The notes under the pieces are model-generated. The model had not been told where the DNA came from. It ran no database searches and worked only from the letters and a program-made list of their open reading frames with translations. Shown here piece by piece: positions 22,987-33,245 of a stretch of DNA of 42,773 nucleotides. The stretch is from the NCBI GenBank assembly GCA_947445525.1, contig CANFDS010000009.1:1-42773 (forward strand), in the 5' to 3' direction. Within the stretch, counting starts at the first letter, position 1, and each line of letters begins with the position of its first letter. The translations under genes and the position numbers were made by a program. This stretch comes from Actinomycetota bacterium. GTDB lineage: Bacteria > Actinomycetota > Thermoleophilia > Gaiellales > Gaiellaceae.

Positions 22987-23029
22987 GGGTCGGCGCCCGT
23001 GCCGCGCCAGGGTCGGCCCGTGCCGCGCC
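22987..23029. repeat. Intergenic direct repeat between eno and pyk
   Basis: A 22-base unit at 22987-23008 recurs at 23010-23029 with a 2-base deletion; a shortened third start follows at 23031. Both contain the decamer GTGCCGCGCC, also found in other gaps of this window (3684-3693 and, inverted, 36556-36565). Confidence 0.6.
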
Positions 23030-23107
23030 GGGGTCGCCGCCGCCCAGGCCGGCCGCGTGCAGCAGTGGCCGGGGCGGCGGCGACGGGAGTCGCGTGCGCG
23101 CGAACGG

Positions 23108-24394
<1,287 letters not shown>

Positions 24395-25189
24395 CTACGC
24401 CTCCTCGGTCTTTGCCTGGTCGAAGTATCGATCCTGCTCGGCGAGCGTGAGCAGGGAGAACGCCTGGCCGTCAACGGCGGCCAGCGCCTCGGCGCGCTCG
24501 ACACGCGAGCGGAAGCGGTCGGTGGAGGCGCGCAGCGCGAGCTCCGGGTCGACGTTGAGCAGCCGCGCGACGTTGACCATGGCCAGCAGCAGGTCGCCGG
24601 TCTCGGCGAAGACGCGCGGGTCGGGCTCGCTCTCGGGGGCCGTCCCGCTGGTGCGGGCCAGCTCGGCGCGCAGCTCCTCGATCTCCTCGGCGAGGTCGCC
24701 GGCGGCGCCGTTGACGTCGGGGTACTCGAACCCCACATGGGCCGCGCGCTTCTGCACCTTGCGTGCCCGCAGCAGCGCCGGCAGGCCGTCGGGGACGTCA
24801 TGGAAGATGCCCTCGCGGCCCTCCGACTCGACCTTGATGCGCTCCCAGTTGGAGCGGACGCGCTCGGCCGTGTCGGCCTCCACCTCGCCGAAGACGTGCG
24901 GGTGGCGGCGGACGAGCTTCTCGTGCACGAGCCGCACGACCTGCTCGAGGTCGCCGGCGCCGCGTTCCTCGAGCAGGAGGGCGAGAAAGACCGTCTGGAA
25001 GAGGAGGTCACCCAGCTCGTCGAGCAGCTTGGCGTCGTCACCGGCGAGCGCGGCATCGGCGACCTCGTACGCCTCCTCGACGGTGTGCGGCACGATCGTG
25101 CGCACGGTCTGCTCGCGATCCCAGGGGCAGTCGCGGCGGAGGCGCTCGGTCAGCAGTTGGAGATCGAGCAGGGCGTCAGCGAGGCCCAC
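24395..25189 (-). CDS. mazG: MazG nucleoside triphosphate pyrophosphohydrolase
   Basis: 264 residues with two MazG domains. The first has CPWDREQTVRTIVPHTVEEA and YEVADAA, then LLDELGDLLFQTVFLALLLE with the metal-binding ExxE...ExxD pattern. The second contains DLAEEIEELRAELARTSG and ETGDLLLAMVNVARLLNVDP. It hydrolyses NTPs and dNTPs to monophosphates, cleaning damaged or excess nucleotides. In actinobacteria it commonly sits between mfd and eno, as it does here. Start ATG 25189; it follows the parvulin gene by 15 bases. Confidence 0.93.
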   Translation of the reverse strand: MGLADALLDLQLLTERLRRDCPWDREQTVRTIVPHTVEEAYEVADAALAGDDAKLLDELGDLLFQTVFLALLLEERGAGDLEQVVRLVHEKLVRRHPHVFGEVEADTAERVRSNWERIKVESEGREGIFHDVPDGLPALLRARKVQKRAAHVGFEYPDVNGAAGDLAEEIEELRAELARTSGTAPESEPDPRVFAETGDLLLAMVNVARLLNVDPELALRASTDRFRSRVERAEALAAVDGQAFSLLTLAEQDRYFDQAKTEEA

Positions 25190-25204
25190 GCGTGGGTCGA
25201 CCCG

Positions 25205-26287
25205 CTAGCCCGTCGTGGTCGCCGGCGGCACCGGCGGCTCGAAGCCGGTCGCGTAGACGACCTTCTTCTCGAATTCCTTCTTGACACCCTCGACCCACGC
25301 CGTCATCGCCTCGCTGCGCTTCTGCTGCAGGAGCTGCTGGCGGATCGTCTCCTGCACCTGCGCGAGCTTCTGCACCGTCTTCGGCTTGACTGCCGAGAGT
25401 GCCTGGATGACGTGGTAGCCGAACTGGGTCTTGACCGGCTTGCCGATCTCGTCCAGCTTGAGCTCGAACGAGAGCTTGTCGAACTCGGGCACGGTCTGGC
25501 CGCGTGAGATCGTCAACTTGCCGCCGCTCGCCTTGGAGCCGGGGTCGTCGGAGTACATCTTGGCAAGTGCCGTCCAGTCGCCCTTCGCACCGAGCGCCAC
25601 GGCCTTCGCGTACACCTCGTCGGCGAGCGTCTTCGCGGCTGCAAGCGCCTTTGCCTCGGCAGCGGCCTTCGCCTTCGGGGCCGTGATGCTTGCAGCGACC
25701 GGCTTCGGCGAGAGCAGGATGTGGCGGACGTCGCGGCTCTCGGCCTGCGTGTACGTCGTCGCATTCTTGGCGTAGTACGCCTTGACGTCGGCGTCCCCGA
25801 CCTTCACGTCGGCGCTGACCTTCTTGGAGATCTCCTCCGAGATGATCTGAGCCCGGATGTCCGCGAGCACCTGCTCCTGGCTGAGCCCCTGATCCTTGAG
25901 CTGCTTCGCGAACTTCTTCTCGTCACCGCCGAAGTACTGCTTCTTGATGTCGACGAGACGTGTGTCGAGGCTCTTCTGGGAGATCGTGATGCCGAGGTCG
26001 ACCGCCTTCGCGTCGAACTCGGCGCGCTGCACGAGGAACTGCACCGCCTGGTTCTGGAGAGCGATGTACTCGTCCGAGCCGGCGGTCGGGAACGTGCGCT
26101 TCTGCGACTTGTACGAGCGCTGCGCCTGGTCGAGCAGCGCGGTGAACTGCGTCCGCTTGATGTCGACCTCGCCGACCTTCGCGATCGAGCCGGACGAGAC
26201 CTTGTCCGACCCGCCACCACCGCAGCCGGCGACGATGCCCACAACGGCCAGGACGGCGAGGAGCGGTAGGAGTCTGCGCTTGGTCAT
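25205..26287 (-). CDS. Parvulin-type peptidyl-prolyl isomerase lipoprotein (SurA/PrsA-like)
   Basis: 360 residues. A lipoprotein signal peptide (LLPLLAVLAVVGIVAGC) is followed by Gly-rich sequence. The SurA-like N-terminal domain runs about 35-180, with VGEVDIKRTQFTALLDQAQR. The parvulin domain begins at SRDVRHILLSPKP, interrupted by a long Lys/Ala-rich helical insertion (AAEAKALAAAKTLADEVYAK), then YSDDPGSKASGGKLTISRGQ and TQFGYHVIQALS. It helps fold exported proteins on the outer membrane face. It lies between mfd and mazG on the same strand. Confidence 0.9.
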   Translation of the reverse strand: MTKRRLLPLLAVLAVVGIVAGCGGGGSDKVSSGSIAKVGEVDIKRTQFTALLDQAQRSYKSQKRTFPTAGSDEYIALQNQAVQFLVQRAEFDAKAVDLGITISQKSLDTRLVDIKKQYFGGDEKKFAKQLKDQGLSQEQVLADIRAQIISEEISKKVSADVKVGDADVKAYYAKNATTYTQAESRDVRHILLSPKPVAASITAPKAKAAAEAKALAAAKTLADEVYAKAVALGAKGDWTALAKMYSDDPGSKASGGKLTISRGQTVPEFDKLSFELKLDEIGKPVKTQFGYHVIQALSAVKPKTVQKLAQVQETIRQQLLQQKRSEAMTAWVEGVKKEFEKKVVYATGFEPPVPPATTTG

Positions 26288-26317
26288 AGAAAATGCGCCG
26301 CGAGCAGGTACTTTCCG

Positions 26318-29300
26318 CTAGGCGGCGCGACGGGCTTCGAGTATAGCATCGACCAGTCGCAGGGCGCTCGCGAAGTCGTCTCCCCGCAGCGACACCTCGC
26401 GGCTGGCGGTCATGTAGACCGCCGTGTCGATGCGCTTGCGCAGCTCGGCGAGCTCGCCCGAGCCGATCACGAGCGGGCCGACCGTCGACTTGCCACCGCG
26501 GAACACGAGGTAGTCGGCGCCGAGCACCGCAAGCTTCAGCTTCGACTCCTGGATCTGGAAGAGACACTCGACCGGCTCGGGCACCGGGCCGAAGCGATCC
26601 TCGATCGCGGCGTGCAGCTCGCGCAGCTCGTCCTCGTCCTCGACGAGCGCGAGCCGGCGGTGCAGGTCGATGCGGAGCGCCTCGCCGCCGATGTACGCGG
26701 CCGGCACGTAGGCGTCGACGCGGGCGTCCACCCTGACCGGGCGGGTGACGGCGCGCCGCTCGCCGGACAGCTCGGCGACGGCCTCGTGCAGGAGCTCGAC
26801 GTACAGCTCGAAGCCGAGCGCGGCGACATGGCCGGACTGCTCGCCGCCGAGCAGGTCGCCTGCCCCGCGGATCTCGAGGTCGCGCATGGCGATCTGGAAG
26901 CCCGCGCCGAGCTCCGTGTGGTCGGCGATGGTCGAGAGGCGGGCGCGGGCCTCGGGCGACAACTCGCTCGCCTCGGGGTAGAAGAGGTACGCGTGCGCCG
27001 CGACGTCGGAGCGGCCGACGCGGCCACGGATCTGGTAGAGCTGGGCGAGCCCGAGCGCGTCGGCGCGCTCGACGATCAGCGTGTTGGCCTCCGGGATGTC
27101 GAGGCCCGACTCGATGATCGTCGTCGAGACCAGCACGTCGGCGTCGCCGGCGAGGAAGACCATCATCTTCTCCTCGAGGTCACGCTCGCCCATCTGACCG
27201 TGCGCGACGAGGAAGCGCAGGCCCGGGCAGAGCTGCTGGAGCTTGAGCACGCACTCCTCGATCGTGTCGACGCGGTTGTGGAGGTAGAAGGCCTGGCCGC
27301 CGCGCTCCTTTTCTCGCTCGAGCGCCGTCCTGACGAGCTCCTCGTCGAACTCGCCGACATGGGTGCGGATCGGTCGGCGGCCCTCCGGCGGCGTCTCGAT
27401 CACCGAGATGTCGCGCAGGCCCGAGAGCGACATGTGCAGCGTCCTCGGGATCGGCGTGGCCGAGAGCGCGAGCACGTCGACCTCGAGTCGCAGCGAGCGC
27501 AGCAGCTCCTTCTGGGCAACGCCGAAGCGCTGCTCCTCGTCGACCACGACGAGGCCGAGCTCCTTCGGCACGACGTCGCGCGACAGCACCCGGTGCGTAC
27601 CGATGAGGACGTCGACCTTGCCCTCGGCGTAGTCCTTCAGCACCGCCTTCACGTCGGCCGGCTTGCGGAAGCGCGAGACCATCTCGACGCGGATCGGGAA
27701 GTCGCGGTAGCGGTTGCGGAACGTGTTCCAGTGCTGCTGCGCGAGCACCGTCGTCGGCACCAGCACGAGCACCTGCTTGCCGTTGACGGCGACCGCGAAG
27801 GCGGCGCGCAGCGCGACCTCGGTCTTGCCGAAGCCGACGTCGCCGCAGATCAGCCGGTCCATCGGGTGCGGCGCCTCGAGGTCCTCCTTGACCGCCTCGA
27901 TCGCGCGGCCCTGGTCCTCGGTCTCGCGGTACGGGAAGTCGCCCTCCAGCCGCTCGAGCCACTCGTTGGTGAGGTCGTAGGCGATACCGGGCGCCTGCTG
28001 GCGCTGGGCGTACAGGGCGATCAGCTCGCCGGCCAGCTCGCGCACCGCCGCACGGGCGCGGGTCTTGAGCAGCTGCCAGGCCTTGCCGCCGAGCTTCGAC
28101 AGCTGGGGCGCCTTGGCATCGGCGCCGATGTAGCGGGAGAGCTTGCCGATCTGCTCGTGCGGGACATACAGGCGGTCCTCGCCACGGAACGCGACGAGCA
28201 GATAGTCACGCGTGACGGAGGCGACCTCCTTCGTCTCGAACCCGAGCAGCTTGCCGACACCATGGTCCTCGTGGACGACGAAGTCGCCGGTGCGCAAGTC
28301 GGCGAACGACTGCAGTGCGCGGCCGACGCGGGCGTCGCTGCGCGGCGGGCGCTTGCGAAAGATCTGCGTGTCCGGCAGCAGCGCGACGCCGAGGTCGCGC
28401 CAGACGAAGCCGCGTCGCGCCGGCGCGACGACGAACCTCAGCTCCGGCTCGGCGGCCAGGTCGCGGTCGCTCTCCTCGACCTTCGCCTGCACTTTCTTGA
28501 CGAGGCTCTGCTGGCGGACAGCCTCGCCGCGGTGCGGGAAGGCGACGAGGACATGGACACCGCCGCGCTGGAAGCTCGCCAGCTCGCGCTCGGCCTCGGC
28601 GAGGCCGCGCGCGGTGATCGCCGGGCGCAGCGCCTCGAAGCTGTGGGGCTGCCCGCTGGGGAACGGATCGAGCTCGGTGACGCGGTCGCCTAGATCGAAC
28701 TGCTTGCCCAGCGCCTCCTGCCAGACCTTCTTCACCTCGTCGGGCTGCCACACGAGATCGGCGCCGCCCGGGAGCGGCGGGACGAGGTCGATCGGCACCG
28801 TCGGCCGCGAACGGTCGCCGTCGCGGTCGGTGGTGAGCGGCTCGAGCAGGTCGCTGCGGCGCTCTGCCGCCGGGTAGATGAAGGCGTGGTCGAGCGGGCG
28901 CAGGGCGCGCTGCGTGAACGGCGAAAACGCGCGGATCGCCTCGATCTCGTCACCAAACAGCTCGATGCGTAGCGGCTCGCGGCCGGTCGTCGGGAAGATG
29001 TCGACGATGCCGCCGCGGATGGCGAAGTGCCCGCGCTGGTCGACGCGCTCGACGCGCTCGTAGCCGGCCAGGGCGAGTTGCTCGGCGAGGCTGTCGATGC
29101 CCGGCTCCTCCCCCACGCGGATGTCGAGACGGGCCGGGCGTGTCTCCTTCGGCGGCGACTTCTCGGCAAACGCGAGCGCCGACGCGCAGACGAGGCCGCC
29201 GAGGGCGAGCACGTCGAGGGCGCGAGCCCGCTCGCCGACGAGATGCGGTGCCGGCGTGAGGCCGGTCTCCCAGCCGACGCCGCGGCCCGGGAAGTAGGCG

Positions 29301-29533
29301 ACCCTCTCCTCGCCGAGGAACCAGGCGGCAGCCTCGGCGGCGTCGCGGGCGTCGGCGTCGTCCGGCAGCACGATCGTGAGCGGTAGCCGCAGGTGGTCGT
29401 GCAGGGTGGCGAGCAGCAGCGGCAGCGCCGGCTCGGACACGCGCGCACGGCTCGGCAGCTCGGCGGCGAACGCCTGGAAGCGCTCGAAGGCGGCGAGGCG
29501 GCGGACGAGGACGTGGAGGGGTGGGCGGTCCAT
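26318..29533 (-). CDS. mfd: Transcription-repair coupling factor
   Basis: 1071 residues, slightly short for Mfd (about 1100-1200). The UvrB-like N-terminal region includes YFPGRGVGWETGLTPAPHLV and GHFAIRGGIVDIFPTTGREP. The RNA-polymerase-interacting CarD-like domain is near 405-465 (GDFVVHEDHGVGKLLGFETK). The translocase motor has Walker A CGDVGFGKTEVALRAAFAVA, motif II DEEQRFG, SATPIPRTLHMSLSGLRDIS and TTIIESGLDIPEANTLIVER. The C-terminal TRCF domain follows QIRGRVGRSD. It dislodges RNA polymerase stalled at DNA lesions and recruits UvrA. Start ATG 29533; a TAGACT box at 29566-29571 could serve it. Confidence 0.96.
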   Translation of the reverse strand: MDRPPLHVLVRRLAAFERFQAFAAELPSRARVSEPALPLLLATLHDHLRLPLTIVLPDDADARDAAEAAAWFLGEERVAYFPGRGVGWETGLTPAPHLVGERARALDVLALGGLVCASALAFAEKSPPKETRPARLDIRVGEEPGIDSLAEQLALAGYERVERVDQRGHFAIRGGIVDIFPTTGREPLRIELFGDEIEAIRAFSPFTQRALRPLDHAFIYPAAERRSDLLEPLTTDRDGDRSRPTVPIDLVPPLPGGADLVWQPDEVKKVWQEALGKQFDLGDRVTELDPFPSGQPHSFEALRPAITARGLAEAERELASFQRGGVHVLVAFPHRGEAVRQQSLVKKVQAKVEESDRDLAAEPELRFVVAPARRGFVWRDLGVALLPDTQIFRKRPPRSDARVGRALQSFADLRTGDFVVHEDHGVGKLLGFETKEVASVTRDYLLVAFRGEDRLYVPHEQIGKLSRYIGADAKAPQLSKLGGKAWQLLKTRARAAVRELAGELIALYAQRQQAPGIAYDLTNEWLERLEGDFPYRETEDQGRAIEAVKEDLEAPHPMDRLICGDVGFGKTEVALRAAFAVAVNGKQVLVLVPTTVLAQQHWNTFRNRYRDFPIRVEMVSRFRKPADVKAVLKDYAEGKVDVLIGTHRVLSRDVVPKELGLVVVDEEQRFGVAQKELLRSLRLEVDVLALSATPIPRTLHMSLSGLRDISVIETPPEGRRPIRTHVGEFDEELVRTALEREKERGGQAFYLHNRVDTIEECVLKLQQLCPGLRFLVAHGQMGERDLEEKMMVFLAGDADVLVSTTIIESGLDIPEANTLIVERADALGLAQLYQIRGRVGRSDVAAHAYLFYPEASELSPEARARLSTIADHTELGAGFQIAMRDLEIRGAGDLLGGEQSGHVAALGFELYVELLHEAVAELSGERRAVTRPVRVDARVDAYVPAAYIGGEALRIDLHRRLALVEDEDELRELHAAIEDRFGPVPEPVECLFQIQESKLKLAVLGADYLVFRGGKSTVGPLVIGSGELAELRKRIDTAVYMTASREVSLRGDDFASALRLVDAILEARRAA

Positions 29534-29563
29534 GCGGAAGGCCGGAGGGACGCCCCGGCGGGG

Positions 29564-30268
29564 TCAGTCTAGAGGAGGCTCGAGGCGGGGCACGTACGCG
29601 AGCAGCTCGCGGCCGTGCTCGTTCAGCCAGCGCCGCTGGGCCGCGAAGCCCGGCCGCGCGTCACCGACGAGCCGCCAGAAGCCGGCACCGTGGTTCGCCT
29701 CGCGCAGATGGCAGAGCTCGTGGACGACGACGTAGTCGAGCACCTCCGGCGGTGCCACGACGAGCCGCCACGAGAACGAGAGCGTCCCCGTAGACGAGCA
29801 CGAGCCGAAGCGCGACGTCGTATCGCGGACGGCGACGCGCGCCGGCGTCACGGCCAGGAGCCGGGCCTCGGTGGCGACGGCGGCCTCGATCTGCGCCCTG
29901 GCCTCGCGGCGGTACCAGCGGTCGACCGCTGCTGCTGCTGCGGCGTTGTCGGCGCCGCTCACGACCAGGCGGCCTTCGCGGAGGGCGGCGCCGGGCCTGA
30001 CGGCGGCATCCCCGCGGGCGCCGGCGGCGCCACGCCGGACGACGGGCACCGGCGCGCCGCCGAGCCACACCACGCCCGGCCGGTCGAGCCCGAGCGCGGA
30101 CGGCCGGTCGGCCTCGGCCGCACGGGCTGCCAGCCACGGTTCCGAGGCCAGGAGGAAGGCATCCACTGCGGCCGCGGAGGCGCGCCACGGGACGACGAGC
30201 TCCAGCGGCCGCCGGGGCGGCGCCCACAGACGCAGGCGCCGCGCCCGGCGTGACCGCCGGACGTGCAC
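29564..30268 (-). CDS. YgjP-like (DUF45) zinc metallopeptidase
   Basis: 234 residues from GTG 30268. The DUF45/WLM-type motif is complete: LDYVVVHELCHLREANHGAG with HELCH, the third ligand His, then FWRLV. The upstream TTSRFGSCSSTGTLSFSWRL contains the family's GSCSS-type strand. The N-terminus starts abruptly in a conserved strand (VRRSRRARRLRLWAP). The frame is open upstream to an in-frame CTG at 30311-30313 that overlaps the amine oxidase stop as CTGA, which would add 15 residues. It lies between the amine oxidase gene and mfd, all on the minus strand. The substrate is not known. Confidence 0.82.
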   Translation of the reverse strand: MHVRRSRRARRLRLWAPPRRPLELVVPWRASAAAVDAFLLASEPWLAARAAEADRPSALGLDRPGVVWLGGAPVPVVRRGAAGARGDAAVRPGAALREGRLVVSGADNAAAAAAVDRWYRREARAQIEAAVATEARLLAVTPARVAVRDTTSRFGSCSSTGTLSFSWRLVVAPPEVLDYVVVHELCHLREANHGAGFWRLVGDARPGFAAQRRWLNEHGRELLAYVPRLEPPLD

Positions 30269-30309
30269 CTCGACGGCGCGGTCGCCCGCGCTGACAAGGC
30301 GAAGCAGGG

Positions 30310-31692
30310 TCAGTCCGCCATCGGCAGGCGCAGGTCGGCCAGGATCTCCCTGGCCACGAGGATCCCGGTGTCGACGGCGCCGTTCAGGTAGCCCTGGTAG
30401 TCGGTCGACGTGTGCTCGCCGGCGAAGTGGCAGTTGCCGGAGCGCTCACCCTCGGCTCCCGAGAAGGCGGTATACGGCCCGACCTTCCAGTACGCGTAGG
30501 CGCCGAGCGACCAGGGGTTGCCGAGCCACGCGTCGAGGGTAGCCTTGCCGTTCCACTTGCCCGTGATCCCGGGCGGCACCGGCTCGAGCTGGGCGAGGAA
30601 CTGCGCCGCCTTCGCCAGAGGGTCGCTGCCGACGAGAGCAGACGCAGCCGCACCGCCCGTGTAGTTGACGAGGATGCCTTTCTCGCCGTCCTGGGTGCGG
30701 GTGGCCTCCCAGGTCGTCTGGAAGCCCGTGTCGGCGAAGACCTCGCCGTTGCAGTCGGCGCGGTACCAGGAGCGCTTCTTGAACTGGAGCTGGAGCTTCG
30801 TGTTCGAGCCCATGCCGAGCTGCTGGATCGCCGTCGTCTTGAGCGCGTTGAAGCCGGCCTGCGAGAAGTCGACCTGGCTGCGCAGAATCGAGAACGGGAT
30901 TGCCATGACTACGTGGTCGGCACTGATCTGACCGCCGGGAAGGCCGGTGACCGGCAGCGTGTACCTGCCGTCGCCGTTGAGCTTGATCTTCGTCAGCCTG
31001 GCGCCGGTGCGGATCTGGCCGTCGAGCTCCTGGCCCAGCCGCTGCACGATCAGGTCGTTGCCGCCGCGCACCTTGAAGCGCTCGTCGGACTCGCCGAAGA
31101 GGGCCAGCTCCGTGTCGAGCGAGCCGGCGAGCAGGTAGATCAGGTTGAGCGAGCTCTGGTCGCTCGTCTCGGCGCCGTACTCGATGTTGTAGGCGACGTC
31201 GAGCAGCTGCCCGAGCTTCGAGTCGACTCCGCCCGGCACGCGGCTGTTGATCCAGTCGCGCACCGAGAGGTTGTCGAGCGCCTGGCCGGCAGGCGTGAAG
31301 CTGTTGTAGAGCGTCGGATCGCCGGCGGCGTCGCTGTCGGCCTGGAGCGCCGGATAGACGGCCTCGAAGTCGGCGATTGCGTCGGCCATGGTGTACGGCT
31401 GGCCGTCGAAGGTGAAGAGCGGCTCCGTGCCACGCGGCTCGGCGCGCAGAACGTCGTCGAGGTCGAGCCTGAGGTCCTCCTGCTTGCCGCCGCGCGCCGC
31501 CTGCGCCAGCGGCGCGAGGCCGCCACCGATCGCCATGGCGCCCGCGCCGGCGATACCTGCGCGCTTCACGAACTCGCACCGCGTCGAGGGCGCTGCAGGT
31601 GGCTTGCCGGCGGCGCCGTTCCCCTGCTCGCCGGCTGCCGCGGCAGCCGAGAGCGCTTCCCTGAGACTCCGCATCAACAGTGTCCGTGCCAT
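30310..31692 (-). pseudogene. Flavin amine oxidase-like protein lacking the FAD Rossmann segment
   Basis: 460 residues from ATG 31692. The N-terminus resembles a Tat-type leader, but the twin arginine reads RC (STRCEFVKRAG), before GAGAMAIGGGLAPLAQAARG. Directly afterwards comes DLRLDLDDVLRAEPRGTEPL, which normally lies about 75 residues downstream of the GxGxxG dinucleotide-binding motif. No GxGxxG or GGR motif of the FAD site is present. The substrate domain (GQLLDVAYNIEYGAETSDQS) and the C-terminal FAD-contact motif GNCHFAGEHTSTDYQGYLNG are intact. The sequence looks like an in-frame deletion of the N-terminal FAD segment; without it flavin binding and oxidase activity are unlikely. The reading frame is otherwise undamaged. 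Confidence 0.8.
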
Positions 31693-31790
31693 TCCCACCA
31701 CCCCTTGTGCCGATTCCTGCCCACACCTTGCGGGACAGGCCTGCCAGCCACAACCCGCTGCACCCGATCGAGCGAGGCGCACCGGCACTC

Positions 31791-31809
31791 TCGCATGCGA
31801 TTCATGCGA
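31791..31809. promoter_or_regulatory. Inverted repeat after pth, before the amine oxidase-like gene
   Basis: TCGCATG 31791-31797 and CATGCGA 31803-31809 are perfect inverted repeats around CGATT. It lies 13 bases after the pth stop and about 100 bases before the next start, so it may be a terminator hairpin or an operator. No T run follows. Confidence 0.45.
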
Positions 31810-31821
31810 AAGGGGCCGCCT

Positions 31822-32376
31822 TCAGCCCCAGGTGTGCCGGATCGCCTCGTCGAGGCCGTCGCGCACCAGCGTCTCGGCGACATCGGCGGCCCGGCCGACG
31901 AGCCCGTCGAGATCGACGTGGGGCTCGAAGCCGCTGAGCACGAAGTCGGCGACGGAGCGCCGGTCACCGGGGCCGGGCCGCCCCACTCCGATACGCAGCC
32001 GCAGGAACTCGTTCGTGCCGAGCACCTGGGCGATCGATTTGAGGCCGTTGTGGCCGGCGAGACCGCCGCCGAGCCGGGCCTGGAGCTTGCCCTCCTCGAG
32101 GTCGATGTCGTCGTGGACGACGAGCAGCTCGGCGGGCGGCAGCTTGTAGAACGCGAGCGCAGGGCCGATCGAGCGGCCCGACTCGTTCATGTAGGTCTCG
32201 GGCTCCAGCAGGATCACCCGCTGCTCGGCCAGGCGCGTCTCGGCCAGCTTGCCGTTGAACTTCGACCTGAACGAGGTGGCTGCCCGCCGCGCGAGCTCGT
32301 CGACGACGAGCCAGCCGGCGTTGTGGCGGGTGCGCTCGTACTCGCGACCCGGGTTGCCGAGGCCCGCGATGAGCAT
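31822..32376 (-). CDS. pth: Peptidyl-tRNA hydrolase
   Basis: 184 residues, the normal length. Conserved elements: LIAGLGNPGREYERTRHNAG with the catalytic His in RHNAGW, LLEPETYMNESG with the conserved Asn, VVHDDIDLEEGKLQARLGGG with the catalytic Asp, and AGHNGLKSIAQVLGTNEFLR with the third active-site His-Asn. It releases tRNA from prematurely dropped peptidyl-tRNA. It follows rplY by 17 bases, the usual pairing. Confidence 0.95.
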   Translation of the reverse strand: MLIAGLGNPGREYERTRHNAGWLVVDELARRAATSFRSKFNGKLAETRLAEQRVILLEPETYMNESGRSIGPALAFYKLPPAELLVVHDDIDLEEGKLQARLGGGLAGHNGLKSIAQVLGTNEFLRLRIGVGRPGPGDRRSVADFVLSGFEPHVDLDGLVGRAADVAETLVRDGLDEAIRHTWG

Positions 32377-32393
32377 CGGCCCGGAAGCCGCTG

Positions 32394-33038
32394 CTACTCG
32401 GTCGCGTCGGGTGCGGCGGCGGCTTCGGAGCCCTCGTCGGACTCGTCGCCACCGCGCCAGTCGGCACCGGCGGTGAGGCGGGTGGCCGCGACGGTCACGA
32501 CGATCGCTTCGGGATCGTCGAGGACGGTCGCGCCCTTCGACGCCGTGATGTCGGAGACACGCAGCGCGTCGCCGACGCCGAGGCCCGAGATGTCGAGCAT
32601 GACGTGGTCGGGCAACTCGGCCGGGATCGCTTGCACACGCACCTGGTGGAGCATGTGGTTGAGCGCGCCGCCCAGCTTGGCGCCCGGCGACTCACCGACG
32701 AGCGTGACGCCGACGGTGCCGACGATCGGCTTGTCCATCGCGATCTGCAGCAGGTCGATGTGCCGGAGCTTCGTCTTGACCGGGTCGGACTGCCAGTCCT
32801 TGAGAATCGAGGGAACCGCGGTGGCGCCGTCGATCGAGACGTGCAGGATCGCATGGCGGCCCTGCTCGCCCGTGAGCGCAGCGCGCAGCACCCGCTCGTC
32901 GACCGCGATCGAGCGCGGAGCGCCGTCGCCGCCGTAGACGACACCCGGGATGACTCCCGTGCGACGCAGGCGCTTGACTTCGCGCGACCCGTGCTGCGTG
33001 CGCGTCTGAACCTCGAGTGTGATCTTCTTGCCAGCCAC
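32394..33038 (-). CDS. rplY: Ribosomal protein bL25, CTC form
   Basis: 214 residues. The L25 5S-rRNA-binding domain (about 1-95) has REVKRLRRTGVIPGVVYGGD, and the C-terminal TL5/CTC domain has GVTLVGESPGAKLGGALNHM and ELPDHVMLDISGLGVGDALR. The tail is acidic (GGDESDEGSEAAAAPDATE). It binds 5S rRNA in the central protuberance and is a general-stress protein in some bacteria. The GTG at 33038 has TACACT 8 nt upstream on the minus strand, so a leaderless message is likely. It heads the rplY-pth block. Confidence 0.92.
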   Translation of the reverse strand: MAGKKITLEVQTRTQHGSREVKRLRRTGVIPGVVYGGDGAPRSIAVDERVLRAALTGEQGRHAILHVSIDGATAVPSILKDWQSDPVKTKLRHIDLLQIAMDKPIVGTVGVTLVGESPGAKLGGALNHMLHQVRVQAIPAELPDHVMLDISGLGVGDALRVSDITASKGATVLDDPEAIVVTVAATRLTAGADWRGGDESDEGSEAAAAPDATE

Positions 33039-33046
33039 GGCTGGGT

Positions 33047-33052
33047 AGTGTA
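33047..33052 (-). promoter_or_regulatory. -10-like hexamer of rplY
   Basis: TACACT on the minus strand, 8 nt before the GTG at 33038. Confidence 0.4.
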
Positions 33053-33205
33053 GCGAAAGCCGGCGGCCGGGGCTCCCGCTACCTCCGCGCCATGCGCCGA
33101 CACCGCCGTGCGAACGCGGCGAAACCCCCGTTCGGGTGATTCTGGCCGCCCGTACCGTTCTCATACGAAAGCCGCGCTCAAAACGCGAAGGGTGAATCCC
33201 GGTAA

Positions 33206-33225
33206 CGGTGTGACCAATCGCACCG
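33206..33225. promoter_or_regulatory. Operator-like dyad before the ABC exporter
   Basis: CGGTGTG and CGCACCG form a 7-base inverted repeat with one mismatch around ACCAAT. It overlaps the place expected for the -35 region of the promoter at 33246-33251, which would suit a repressor or activator site. Confidence 0.35.
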
Positions 33226-33245
33226 CCACCCCACCCCGCTCTGCA

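Noticed and set aside
27718-27729. GGAAC-GT-GTTCC inside mfd as a second LexA site
   Set aside because: The spacer is 2 instead of 4 bases and it lies within coding sequence.
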